The notes under the pieces: model-generated
The model's database searches: none
What the model saw: only the letters and a program-made list of their open reading frames with translations
What the model was told of the DNA's origin: nothing
NCBI GenBank assembly: GCA_023394965.1
Contig: JAEWZX010000030.1
Coordinates: 338,158 to 402,157 of the forward strand
Length of the DNA stretch: 64,000 nucleotides
Origin: Pseudomonadota bacterium
GTDB taxonomy: Bacteria; Pseudomonadota; Alphaproteobacteria; Sphingomonadales; Sphingomonadaceae
Direction of reading: 5' to 3'
Position numbers and translations under genes: made by a program
Shown here: piece after piece, positions 1 through 7,758 of the stretch
Position numbering within the stretch: the first letter of the stretch is position 1
How the letters are laid out: every line of letters begins with the position of its first letter

Positions 1-1151
1 GCGTCCGGCGTTTTCTCCACCAGTTCGACGCGCACATCCTTCTTGCCGAAAACCGGCACTTGGGCGCCGGTCAGCTTCTCGACATTGGCAATCGCCTCGG
101 CATCTTCTTCCGCCACGAAAGTAAAGGCCCGGCCCTTGGCCCCTGCCCTGCCCGTCCGACCAATGCGGTGAACGTAATCATCGGGATGCCAAGGCGTATC
201 GAAATTGAACACGTGGCTAACACCTTTTACGTCCAGACCACGGGCCGCGACGTCGGACGCCACCAGGATGTTGATCTCGCCCTGCTTGAACCGGTCGAGT
301 TCCTTCAGCCGGTTCGATTGATCCATGTCGCCATGGATTTCGCCGCTGCGGAAACCATGGCGCTGCAGGCTTTTGTTGAGTTCGCGCACGGTAGTCTTGC
401 GATTGGCAAAGACGATGGCCGTTTCCACCTGATCGTGATTGAGCAGCCAGCGCAGCGTCTCACGCTTCTGACGCCCTTTCACCGGCACCTTGAAGGCCGT
501 GATATCCTTATTGGTGGTCGCGGCGCGGCTAACCTCTATCCGCTTGGGATTATTAAGGAATTTCTTTGCCAACTTCTCGATCGGCGGGGGCATTGTCGCC
601 GAAAACAGCATGGTTTGCCGGGTTTCCGGCAGCTTGGAACAGATGAACTCGATATCCGGGATGAAGCCCATGTCGAGCATCCGATCCGCTTCGTCGATAA
701 CCAGCAGTTCGCAGCCGTTGAGCAGGATTTTGCCCCGCTCGAACAGGTCCATCAGGCGCCCCGGCGTTGCGATCAGCACGTCGACGCCTTCATTGAGCGC
801 CTTCACCTGATCGCCCATCTGCACACCGCCGATCAGCAGCGCGAGCTTGAGATCATGGTTCTTGCCGTACTTCTCGAAGTTTTCGGCGACCTGGGCTGCC
901 AATTCGCGCGTCGGCGCCAAAATCAGCGAACGCGGCATCAGCGCCCGGCGGCGGCCGCTGGCCATGATGTCGATCATGGGAAGCACGAAACTGGCCGTTT
1001 TCCCGGTGCCCGTCTGGGCGATACCGATGATGTCCTTCATCATCAGGACCGGCGGAATGGCCTCGCGCTGAATGTCGGTCGGCTCGGTATAGCCGGCTTC
1101 GCTTACTGCTCGGAGCAAGTCTTCGGAAAGGCCGAGATCGGCAAAAGTCAT
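1..1151 (-). CDS. rhlE: DEAD-box RNA helicase, RhlE type (C-terminus beyond window)
   Basis: ATP-dependent RNA helicase, expected to remodel ribosomal RNA or mRNA in the cytoplasm. About 383 codons are visible, starting MTFADLGLSE at 1151, and the frame runs off the left edge. All family motifs are readable in order: AQTGTGKT (motif I), PTRELA, TPGR, DEAD inside VIDEADRML, SAT, then in the second RecA domain ARGLD and HRIGRTGR. The short N-terminus before the Q motif and the overall motif spacing fit RhlE rather than DeaD or SrmB. The long frames open on the opposite strand here are antisense shadows. Family assignment is firm; the RhlE subtype is an inference because the C-terminal tail is not in the window. 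Confidence 0.93.
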   Translation of the reverse strand, partial: MTFADLGLSEDLLRAVSEAGYTEPTDIQREAIPPVLMMKDIIGIAQTGTGKTASFVLPMIDIMASGRRRALMPRSLILAPTRELAAQVAENFEKYGKNHDLKLALLIGGVQMGDQVKALNEGVDVLIATPGRLMDLFERGKILLNGCELLVIDEADRMLDMGFIPDIEFICSKLPETRQTMLFSATMPPPIEKLAKKFLNNPKRIEVSRAATTNKDITAFKVPVKGRQKRETLRWLLNHDQVETAIVFANRKTTVRELNKSLQRHGFRSGEIHGDMDQSNRLKELDRFKQGEINILVASDVAARGLDVKGVSHVFNFDTPWHPDDYVHRIGRTGRAGAKGRAFTFVAEEDAEAIANVEKLTGAQVPVFGKKDVRVELVEKTPD

Positions 1152-1270
1152 GTGGTTAGAAATTGTCCCTGGAATATCGGCCGAGGTAAAACTGCGCGTC
1201 CGCAGCATCGGCTTGCATCGCCCTTTGCCGGAAATGCTGGAAAAGTCAAGAAAACGGCGAGAATCGCCCG

Positions 1271-1840
1271 TCAACGGTCTCCGCGAACCGCCTCAAGCCG
1301 GTTGAAACTGGAAATACGGCATTTCGCTCCGGCACGTGACAAGAGCCGGTCTCGATCGACGCAGAGCTTCCCGTCCTCGCTCCGCTCGACATAAAAACCG
1401 AGATAGAAGTCTCGGGGGCTGCAGGACTTTTCCAACTCTGCCGAAATAATACGCCGGTCCCGCATGTACATCATCAACTTACTCCCGCGATCGGACACAC
1501 CCACGATATCGCCAGCATCGACACATTTGCCGTGTCGTCGCTCCACGAAACGAGTGGGTGTCGCCTGACGCGGCAACTCGTTCAGCATACTGCGGCGCAG
1601 ATTGTCGGGCTGCGGACTGATACGCAGAATCACCCGCCGTTCGATCCTCACCTGATTGAAAACCGGGATCATCGAAGTGTCGACAAATCCCGGCCACTCA
1701 CGGCCCCGGGCAGACAGAGAGCCGAGATCAACCTGCCCGATTTGCGATTGATCGGCCTCGTGCACAACGATCTCCGATCCCGCACCCTGCGGCGTTCCCA
1801 ATGCAATCAGCATGGCGACCAAGGGAGAAAGCAGAGACAT
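1271..1840 (-). CDS. Hypothetical secreted protein with four cysteines
   Basis: I do not recognise this family. The chosen start at 1840 gives a classical signal peptide (MSLLSPLVAMLIALG, followed by small residues and a likely cut near GAGS), whereas the longer frame to 1879 would put a basic non-signal stretch in front. The mature part of about 170 residues has four cysteines in the C-terminal half (GKCVD, KSCS, KLCVD, AKCRI), which would fit two disulfide bonds in the periplasm. No transmembrane segment follows the signal. It lies between the helicase, which is on the same strand, and the divergent FAD-linked oxidoreductase. Likely a lineage-specific periplasmic protein; function unknown. 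Confidence 0.6.
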   Translation of the reverse strand: MSLLSPLVAMLIALGTPQGAGSEIVVHEADQSQIGQVDLGSLSARGREWPGFVDTSMIPVFNQVRIERRVILRISPQPDNLRRSMLNELPRQATPTRFVERRHGKCVDAGDIVGVSDRGSKLMMYMRDRRIISAELEKSCSPRDFYLGFYVERSEDGKLCVDRDRLLSRAGAKCRISSFNRLEAVRGDR

Positions 1841-1995
1841 GGATTTTGTACGAACGCTCCTCTGCCGCAATCGGGACACGTGCGGAAATCAGAGAATACC
1901 ATTGCGCCCCCACGCTTGAATGCGGGCTTAATTGTTCTGCATCGATTGGCAAGTGCTGGTATTGGCATGTCCAAATGTGGCAATGGTACCGTATA

Positions 1996-3444
1996 ATGAG
2001 CCACCAGAATTCTTTCAGACGCGAAGCGGCCGAGTTACTTGGACCGCAAGGTTTCACTTGGGACAAAGAGCTTGTCGAACCGTGGTTGACCGACTGGCGT
2101 GGTCGCTACACGGGTAAGGCTATCGGTCTGGCCTCTCCCAAATCGACAGACGAAGTGGCCCGGCTCGTCAAGCTATGCAGCATCCACAATGTGCCAATCG
2201 TTCCCCAAGGGGGTAATAGCGGAATGTCAGGCGGCGCAACGCCAGATGAAAGTGGCGAGAGCGTAATCCTCTCCTTGCGCCGCATGAATGAGATACGCGA
2301 CTTGGATATTGCTGCGCGCCAAGTCACCTGCGAAGCCGGAGTAGTTCTTCAAACCCTCCACGAGGCTGCAGGTGCCGGGATGCTTCGTTTCCCGCTTACC
2401 TTGGGCGGCAAAGGCTCCGCCACAATAGGCGGCCTTGTCTCGACCAATGCCGGCGGCACTCAGGTGCTACGCCACGGTACTATGCGAGCTCAGGTTTTGG
2501 GTTTGGAGGGCGTGCTGGCAGATGGATCGGTCTTCTCTGGTCTCGTCCCCTTGAAAAAGGACAATCGTGGTTTCGATCTCAAGCAACTGTTTATTGGATC
2601 GGAAGGGACGCTCGGGATAATCACAGCTGCGACGCTACGCTTGGTGCCACAAGTAGCTGAGAGACGCGTTGCGTGGGTCGGCTTGTCGAGCATCGCGAAA
2701 GCGCGAGATTTGCTGCTTCATTGCGAGAAGCAAGCTGGCGATGCTTTGGAAGGTTTCGAAATCCTCCCAGCACATTGCTTAAACGCAGTGCTGGCGTATG
2801 CCCCGGATATGCGCAGCCCCTTATCGGGAGATCACGCTTGGCATGCGCTGGTGGAACTTGTCGCCGAGGCAGGTAAAGCTGATACAATCGGCGACTTGGC
2901 CGAAGATATGCTGGAACACGCCCTTGAGCGCGATCTGATCGAGGACGCGGTAATTTCAGCGAGCGAGGCCCAAGCTGAAGCATTCTGGTTGCTGCGCGAA
3001 AGTATCTCTCCCGCGGAGAGAGCAATAGGTCCAGCCATGCAACACGATATTTCCGTCCCAGTAGCGCGGATGGCGGAATTCGTGGAAACGGCAGCGCCGC
3101 AGATCGAACAACGGTTCCCCGGCACGACGGCGATTGGATTCGGCCATCTGGGTGATGGCAACATACATTTCCATGTAATTGCACCCGAAGACGCCAAACG
3201 CGGAGAGTGGGAAAAGAGCGATGGAAAAATCATAAGCACGTATGTTCATGATCTGGTCGCCGGGTTCGGCGGATCCATCAGCGCCGAGCATGGCATAGGC
3301 CAGATGAAGCGGGATGAATTGAACAGGTTGGGTGATCCAGTATCGCTCCGGCTGATGCGTAGTGTAAAACAGGCGCTCGATCCGCAGGAAATACTTAATC
3401 CAAGCAAACTCGTTGCGCTTGCGCACGCAGGCTCAACCCCGTAA
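1996..3444 (+). CDS. FAD-linked 2-hydroxyacid dehydrogenase (D-2-hydroxyglutarate/D-lactate dehydrogenase family)
   Basis: Flavoenzyme of the vanillyl-alcohol-oxidase fold that oxidises a 2-hydroxyacid, passing electrons to a carrier rather than oxygen in most relatives. The 482-residue product has an N-terminal PCMH-type FAD domain (VPQGGNSGMSGG near residue 70, GSEGTLGIIT near 200) and a C-terminal FAD-oxidase domain with GHLGDGNIHFH and SAEHGIG, the histidines that hold the metal and substrate carboxylate in D-2-hydroxyglutarate dehydrogenase-like enzymes. The ATG at 1996 (MSHQNSFRRE) is preferred: the open frame continues upstream to 1801 but that part overlaps the divergent gene and reads as non-coding. 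No clear ribosome binding site is visible. Substrate cannot be decided from sequence alone. Confidence 0.85.
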   Translation: MSHQNSFRREAAELLGPQGFTWDKELVEPWLTDWRGRYTGKAIGLASPKSTDEVARLVKLCSIHNVPIVPQGGNSGMSGGATPDESGESVILSLRRMNEIRDLDIAARQVTCEAGVVLQTLHEAAGAGMLRFPLTLGGKGSATIGGLVSTNAGGTQVLRHGTMRAQVLGLEGVLADGSVFSGLVPLKKDNRGFDLKQLFIGSEGTLGIITAATLRLVPQVAERRVAWVGLSSIAKARDLLLHCEKQAGDALEGFEILPAHCLNAVLAYAPDMRSPLSGDHAWHALVELVAEAGKADTIGDLAEDMLEHALERDLIEDAVISASEAQAEAFWLLRESISPAERAIGPAMQHDISVPVARMAEFVETAAPQIEQRFPGTTAIGFGHLGDGNIHFHVIAPEDAKRGEWEKSDGKIISTYVHDLVAGFGGSISAEHGIGQMKRDELNRLGDPVSLRLMRSVKQALDPQEILNPSKLVALAHAGSTP

Positions 3445-3510
3445 AGCGCCCGCTTCGAGCGCATGCCTGCCAGGGCCTGCAGCCAATCCTTTTGATTTTT
3501 GGAGAGATCC

Positions 3511-4299
3511 ATGGCCACTGCGCCGCAGCCCAACCTGCCCCTGTTTTTTAATGACCTCATGCCTCTCAACAGCAAGGACCATGCGAATTATCGCTCGCGC
3601 CCGATGACGAAGGCACCATGGCTTGCCAAGCAGCATGCCATTCCACTTACTGTTGACGAATTCGTGCAGGCGCAGCGCGATATGCCAATTGTGTTCTCGA
3701 CTGGTCCCGATGCCGTGCCGCTGGCGCTTATGGGCCTGAACGAGGGCATAAACACCTTCTGCGACGACGACGGCGCGGTTACGGAGCAGGTTTATATTCC
3801 TGCCTATGTCCGTCGCTACCCCTTCATGCTGGCGCGTCTCAATCAAAACAGCGATGACCTGTCGCTGTGCTTTGATCCGACAGCGGAAAACATCGGAGAA
3901 TTCGACGATGGCCAGCCACTCTTCGAAGATGGCCAGCCTAGCGAAGGCACCAAGGAAATTCTCAACTTTTGCGAACAGTTCGAACACGCCGGTCAGCGCA
4001 CGCAGAATTTCATGAAAGAACTGAAGGACCACGATCTCCTGATGGAGGGCGAGGTCGCTATCACGGAACAGGGTAGCGACAAGCCCTTTGTCTACCGTGG
4101 CTTTCAGATGATCGATCAGGAAAAGCTGCGCGCGCTCCGTGGAGATCAGCTGCGCAAATGGACTGAAAATGGGCTGCTTCCGCTCATCTGGGCACAGATT
4201 TTCTCTATGGACATGATGCGCACGATCTTCGGGCGGCAGATCCAGCAGGGTACTGCGCCGCAGCCCGATGCGGCGACAGCGGCCATTCCGACCGCTTAA
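3511..4299 (+). CDS. SapC family protein
   Basis: The 262-residue product matches the SapC family (named after a Campylobacter S-layer locus gene; found widely in alphaproteobacteria with no proven role). Recognisable parts are the early HANYRSRP stretch and the central LMGLNEGINTFCDDDG block, followed by an acidic C-terminal half and an Ala/Pro/Thr-rich tail. The start is ATG 3511 because GGAGAG sits 5 bases upstream; an earlier frame start at 3499 lacks one. In many sphingomonads SapC proteins sit beside TonB receptors or oxidoreductases; here it follows the FAD enzyme by 66 bases on the same strand, so cotranscription is possible. No signal peptide is evident. Confidence 0.85.
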   Translation: MATAPQPNLPLFFNDLMPLNSKDHANYRSRPMTKAPWLAKQHAIPLTVDEFVQAQRDMPIVFSTGPDAVPLALMGLNEGINTFCDDDGAVTEQVYIPAYVRRYPFMLARLNQNSDDLSLCFDPTAENIGEFDDGQPLFEDGQPSEGTKEILNFCEQFEHAGQRTQNFMKELKDHDLLMEGEVAITEQGSDKPFVYRGFQMIDQEKLRALRGDQLRKWTENGLLPLIWAQIFSMDMMRTIFGRQIQQGTAPQPDAATAAIPTA

Positions 4300-4654
4300 T
4301 CCCTTTTAAATACGCAAGTGCGGGGCCTCGAGATAGTTTTTGGGGTACTCGCCCTCGCGATCGCTATCTCGCGAATACCACTTAGTGTCTCGTTGCCTAG
4401 CAATGTACAGGCTATAAAACCTCCGCCAGTCACTGTCAGATTGCAGTTTCCAGACGACAGAGTGGATGACGTCCGTGGGTATCCTTAAAGAGAGGTAACC
4501 CATTCGTATCACACCCGAAGTCACGAATGCCATTCGCAGGCAGATCGATATTAATAGCACATCTGTATCTCGATTAACGATGTACGACTTGGATGTTTTT
4601 CCATTGGCTATGCGACGAACTGTTTCATGTCAGCGTTTTTGCTTTTTTGACCGC
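4300..4654. other. Non-coding, relatively A+T-rich spacer
   Basis: Between the SapC gene and the candidate small RNA promoter I see no supportable gene. An 84-codon frame is open on the minus strand (4306-4560) but it has no ribosome binding site, no recognisable family and unusual composition for this genome, so it is not called. The stretch is richer in A+T than its neighbours, which may reflect regulatory DNA or an old insertion. Confidence 0.5.
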
Positions 4655-4682
4655 TTGAAACGGACTCAAATCGACCTATTTT
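4655..4682 (+). promoter_or_regulatory. Predicted sigma-70-type promoter of the candidate small RNA
   Basis: TTGAAA at 4655-4660 and TATTTT at 4677-4682 are separated by 16 bases, a good match to a housekeeping promoter. A transcript would begin near 4689 and run about 100 bases to the intrinsic terminator at 4758-4789. No open frame with a ribosome binding site follows, which is why I link the promoter to a non-coding RNA. Confidence 0.5.
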
Positions 4683-4688
4683 AGCGTT

Positions 4689-4789
4689 GCTGGCAGAGCT
4701 TCCCCTCATGGCTCTTCCGGCGGATGCACGTGAGTGCATTTCCTCCCTGAACCTTGGCCACCTCGCGCATTTGCGCGAGGTGGTTTTTT
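4689..4789 (+). ncRNA. Candidate trans-acting small RNA with exposed CCUCCC
   Basis: A free-standing transcription unit of about 100 nt. Seen in the sequence: a hairpin AGAGC (4695-4699) with GCTCT (4711-4715) exposing CCCCUC in its loop; a second perfect hairpin ATGCAC (4724-4729), GTGA tetraloop, GTGCAT (4734-4739); an unpaired pyrimidine-rich stretch TTCCTCCCTGAACC; and an 11 bp terminator stem followed by six T. Small RNAs of alphaproteobacteria commonly display CU-rich anti-Shine-Dalgarno loops of this kind, so a role in blocking translation of target mRNAs is inferred. I cannot assign it to a named family without a covariance search. The terminator's T-run abuts the convergent amidohydrolase gene. 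Confidence 0.5.
4758..4789 (+). terminator. Intrinsic terminator, 11 bp stem
   Basis: CCACCTCGCGC (4758-4768), loop ATTT, GCGCGAGGTGG (4773-4783), then TTTTTT to 4789. The T-run is on the plus strand only, so it stops transcription coming from the left (small RNA or SapC). Its end overlaps the stop codon of the convergent N-formylglutamate amidohydrolase gene by two bases. Confidence 0.9.
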
Positions 4790-5738
4790 ATTCAGCTGCC
4801 TCAGGCAGTCGCCTTGTACGCCCCATAGCCTCAACTTCTGCCCCAAGTGTAAGCACCAAACCAGACAACAGCTTCACTATCCCCCCAGCGCGAGCACTTG
4901 GTTGGTCTAGCCTCGCGTCGAGATAGGAACTGCGGCAGACTTCGATCTGAATGGAATGGATGCCACGCGCGGTCTGACCATAGCGGTCAAGGACATAGCC
5001 CCCTGAATAAGGGCGGTTGTGTGCCACACGTCGACCGCTCGTGGCAAGAAAACGGATTGCTAGATCGGCCAGGCCTGGGTCGCAAGAGGCACCAAATCGG
5101 TCGCCAATCACGAACTCCGCAGGTTGGTCCTGCGGGTGGGTCCGCCGTAGAGGAGGCATAGAATGCAGGTCGATCAGCAACGCCACTCCCCACTTGTCGC
5201 GCAGCCGCTCCAACTCGCTGGCAAGAGCTGTATGATAGGGCGTGTAGATGCCATCAATCCAACTATCGAGCTCGACCTTTTCCAGTTTCCTCCGCCATAT
5301 TTCGCCCATCCCTGATATACGCCTTGGCACCAGACCCAACCCGCTACGCGATCGACGATTGGCCGAAGAGTGACGTTTTGGACGTGGCCTCTCGCCGCGC
5401 ACCATTCCCCAATCGATATCTTCGACCGAGCGATTGAGATCGATCATGGCCCGAGGAGCTTCCGCAGCCAAAAGACTGACCCCCGCATCAAACGCGACGG
5501 TTTGCGCCACGACGTCGATATAGCGATCCTCCAGTCTTAGTTTTGCCTCCTCCGGATCACGCAGATCGCAAATAACCTGCGCCGGGTAGGATCGTCCGGC
5601 ATGTGGTGCTGCAATAAGGATCGGAAGAGTAGAGGCCTCCAAGCGCCAAAGGCGATATGCCGGGCCATCATCTCCAGGTATTTCACCCCCGCTAAGATGC
5701 TGGCTGTCTATCGTCAATTCTGCCATCACCTTATGCAT
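4788..5738 (-). CDS. N-formylglutamate amidohydrolase
   Basis: Hydrolyses N-formyl-L-glutamate (last step of one histidine breakdown route) or a related N-acyl amino acid; cytoplasmic zinc hydrolase. The 316-residue product shows APHAGRSYP near residue 45, DLNRS near 100, and LIDLHSMPP near 200, the hallmark motifs of the family, with histidines expected to bind the metal. Either ATG 5738 or the in-frame ATG at 5726 could start it; neither has a strong ribosome binding site. No hut genes are next to it. Instead it is divergent from the cpdR-like gene with tRNA-Val beyond; I recall this linkage from other alphaproteobacteria, which suggests a conserved but unexplained association rather than a dedicated histidine operon. 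Confidence 0.88.
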   Translation of the reverse strand: MHKVMAELTIDSQHLSGGEIPGDDGPAYRLWRLEASTLPILIAAPHAGRSYPAQVICDLRDPEEAKLRLEDRYIDVVAQTVAFDAGVSLLAAEAPRAMIDLNRSVEDIDWGMVRGERPRPKRHSSANRRSRSGLGLVPRRISGMGEIWRRKLEKVELDSWIDGIYTPYHTALASELERLRDKWGVALLIDLHSMPPLRRTHPQDQPAEFVIGDRFGASCDPGLADLAIRFLATSGRRVAHNRPYSGGYVLDRYGQTARGIHSIQIEVCRSSYLDARLDQPSARAGGIVKLLSGLVLTLGAEVEAMGRTRRLPEAAE

Positions 5739-5878
5739 TGACCGAGCGTTGTCTGCCCAAGAAAATTAATCAAGACCGGATTTGTAGATTTTACTTCTGG
5801 AAACGGCAAGCTGTCCCAAATCTACATGGCTCATTTCCGGTACATGCTTTTTTAAAACGACGCCGCTAAGTAGCCCGA

Positions 5879-6271
5879 ATGACGGACACGGCGACTCAAA
5901 AGATTCTGCTTGCAGAGGATGATGACGCGATGCGCGTCTATCTCGAGCGCGCGCTCGTGACGGCAGGCTACGAGGTGGATTCAGTTGATCGTGGCACCGC
6001 CGCTGTTCCTCTTCTTTTGGAGGGAGTCTACGATCTACTGCTCTCCGACATCGTGATGCCTGAGATGGACGGCATAGAACTCGCACAAAAATGCAACGAG
6101 GTCAGTCCGCATACAAAGGTCATGTTCATTACGGGTTTCGCGGCTGTCACACTCAAGGCGAGCCGCGAACAACCACATGCCAAGGTCCTCTCCAAGCCAT
6201 TTCATTTGCGAGATCTTGTGCTGGAAGTGGAACGAGTCCTGGACGACCGGGTCAGTGCCCAATTGCAATAA
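5879..6271 (+). CDS. cpdR: Single-domain response regulator, CpdR type
   Basis: Receiver-only regulator. In Caulobacter, unphosphorylated CpdR is an adaptor that recruits substrates to the ClpXP protease during the cell cycle. The 130-residue protein has the acidic pocket EDDD (residues 14-16 region), the phosphoacceptor Asp57 in SDIVMPEMDG, Thr/Gly in FITGFAA and Lys106 in LSKPFHLRDLV. The blocks DIVMPEMDGIELA, KVMFITGFAAV and KVLSKPFHLRDLV are close to the CpdR consensus and the protein has no output domain. It starts at ATG 5879 and is divergent from the amidohydrolase with about 140 bases between them. A CckA/ChpT phosphorelay elsewhere in the genome is the expected partner (inference). 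Confidence 0.88.
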   Translation: MTDTATQKILLAEDDDAMRVYLERALVTAGYEVDSVDRGTAAVPLLLEGVYDLLLSDIVMPEMDGIELAQKCNEVSPHTKVMFITGFAAVTLKASREQPHAKVLSKPFHLRDLVLEVERVLDDRVSAQLQ

Positions 6272-6351
6272 CTAAATAATAGGCCCTTGCGCGGCCAGAT
6301 TAGCCTCGCTAAAGGGCCCGCCTGCCCCGCAGAAGGGGCGATCGATGGTGC

Positions 6352-6426
6352 GGGCGTATAGCTCAGTGGTAGAGCACTATGTTGACATCGTAGGGGTCCC
6401 AAGTTCGAACCTTGGTACGCCCACCA
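6352..6426 (+). tRNA. tRNA-Val(GAC), CCA encoded
   Basis: Cloverleaf read by eye: acceptor stem GGGCGTA (6352-6358) with TACGCCC (6416-6422), D-arm GCTC..GAGC, anticodon stem CTATG/CGTAG with loop TTGACAT so the anticodon GAC is at 6384-6386, T-arm with GTTCGAA, discriminator A and encoded CCA to 6426. It reads valine GUC/GUU codons. It follows cpdR on the same strand by 80 bases. Confidence 0.96.
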
Positions 6427-6473
6427 TCGAAGCTTGATTGGAGTCAGAAACAAACAACTCCAGTCCACACCGG

Positions 6474-7733
6474 CTACAGCTGGTCTATCCACACTATATC
6501 ATCGCACTCGACTGCAAGCGTGTCGGCATTGCCGCGTGCATCGATCACACGATCGAATTTCTCACCCGTCACATCGCTACGGATGATTTCACCAAGACGG
6601 GGAAGGTGACTGTAGGAATAGCCAAGATTGGACCCCATCAAAGCACTTGGGTTCAAGTTCTCGTCGTAGACAGTTAGATGGAAACCCGCGGCCATCAGGC
6701 GGCGGGCCAGATCGAGATTGGGACTCTCGCGAAGATCATCCGTAGCTTGCTTGAAGGCCAGCCCATTCAGTAAAATCCTGGATCCCGGTGTAAGGTCCTT
6801 GCTTACCCTGTTGAAGACAAACAGTTTGTGTGCATCATTCGACCGCACGATAGCGTTTATCACATGCGTTTGCGCGCCAATATCTTCCGCAATAAAATTC
6901 AACGCCCGAACGTCCTTGGGCAAGCACGAACCGCCGAATGCACCACCCGGACGCAAATAAGACGGCGAGATGTTCAGCTTCCTGTCGCACACGAAAATCT
7001 CGTGGACTGCCGATACATCGATACCTTCGTTGATACAGACACGGCCAACCTCGTTTGCGAAGGCCACTTTCAGCGCGTGAAAGCTGTTATCGACGAACTT
7101 TGTAATCTCCGCCTCGCGAAAGCCGACTATAAATCGTGGCGCTTCAATATCCCTGTTGAGTTCTTCGAGCTGCCTGCATGGTTCACCGTCCAGCGTCCCG
7201 ATGACAATCTTGGGTGGCGCCCAGTAATCTGCCACTGCTGAACCCTCACGCAGAAATTCAGGATGGTAGGCCAACTGAGTGCTGCGCTTATGTTCATCCC
7301 GCAATTCACTGAAAAGTAGCGGTGCGATGAGCCGTTCGCAGGAACCCGGTCGCATGGTTGAACGATATACAACAGCAACCGGATGCGGTGCTTTACGTTT
7401 CGCAAGCGCACACCCTATGCTGCGGCTCACTTCGGCGATATGGCGCATGTCATGTGCCCCATCCGCCGCACTGGGGGTGCCCACGCACACCAAAATCAGA
7501 TCGACACCCTCGAGATGTCCATCACAAGTGTTTACCGCACGAATGCGATTATCGGCCCGAGCGGCTTGGAGCATTTCGGCGAGGCCCGGTTCCGAAATCG
7601 GAGCCTTGCCGCTATTAATCATGTCAACCTTGGCATTGGAGATATCGATTCCAATCACTTCATGGCCTTCATCCGCAATACAGCATGCAGAGGTGAAGCC
7701 GACATAGCCCAAGCCGAAGATAGCAACTTTCAT
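6474..7733 (-). CDS. UDP-glucose/GDP-mannose 6-dehydrogenase family protein
   Basis: NAD-dependent oxidation of a nucleotide-linked sugar to the uronic acid, supplying a precursor for an acidic polysaccharide. The 419-residue product starts MKVAIFGLGYVG (Rossmann GxGxxG); the start at 7733 is set by this motif, since the upstream open stretch overlaps the preceding gene. Other landmarks: YHPEFLREGSA near 157, Lys in FVDNSFHALKVAF near 221, catalytic Cys270 in GGAFGGSCLPKD, and a C-terminal UDP-binding domain (GLAFKQATDDLRESP). The wording is nearer to GDP-mannose dehydrogenase (AlgD) than to Ugd, but the substrate is not certain. It lies 26 bases downstream of a glycosyltransferase, probably one operon. 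Confidence 0.88.
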   Translation of the reverse strand: MKVAIFGLGYVGFTSACCIADEGHEVIGIDISNAKVDMINSGKAPISEPGLAEMLQAARADNRIRAVNTCDGHLEGVDLILVCVGTPSAADGAHDMRHIAEVSRSIGCALAKRKAPHPVAVVYRSTMRPGSCERLIAPLLFSELRDEHKRSTQLAYHPEFLREGSAVADYWAPPKIVIGTLDGEPCRQLEELNRDIEAPRFIVGFREAEITKFVDNSFHALKVAFANEVGRVCINEGIDVSAVHEIFVCDRKLNISPSYLRPGGAFGGSCLPKDVRALNFIAEDIGAQTHVINAIVRSNDAHKLFVFNRVSKDLTPGSRILLNGLAFKQATDDLRESPNLDLARRLMAAGFHLTVYDENLNPSALMGSNLGYSYSHLPRLGEIIRSDVTGEKFDRVIDARGNADTLAVECDDIVWIDQL

Positions 7734-7758
7734 CGGTGTAATCCTGAAAGGTTCCGGT

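Noticed and set aside
60..1394. Long open frame on the plus strand opposite the helicase
   Set aside because: Lies antisense to a gene with every DEAD-box motif; its translation has no domain and is a codon-bias shadow.
4306..4560. 84-codon minus-strand frame in the A+T-rich spacer
   Set aside because: No ribosome binding site, no recognisable family, atypical residue use.
6323..6339. GCCCC-GCAGAA-GGGGC hairpin before tRNA-Val, considered as a cpdR terminator
   Set aside because: No T-run follows; more likely part of the tRNA precursor leader or chance.
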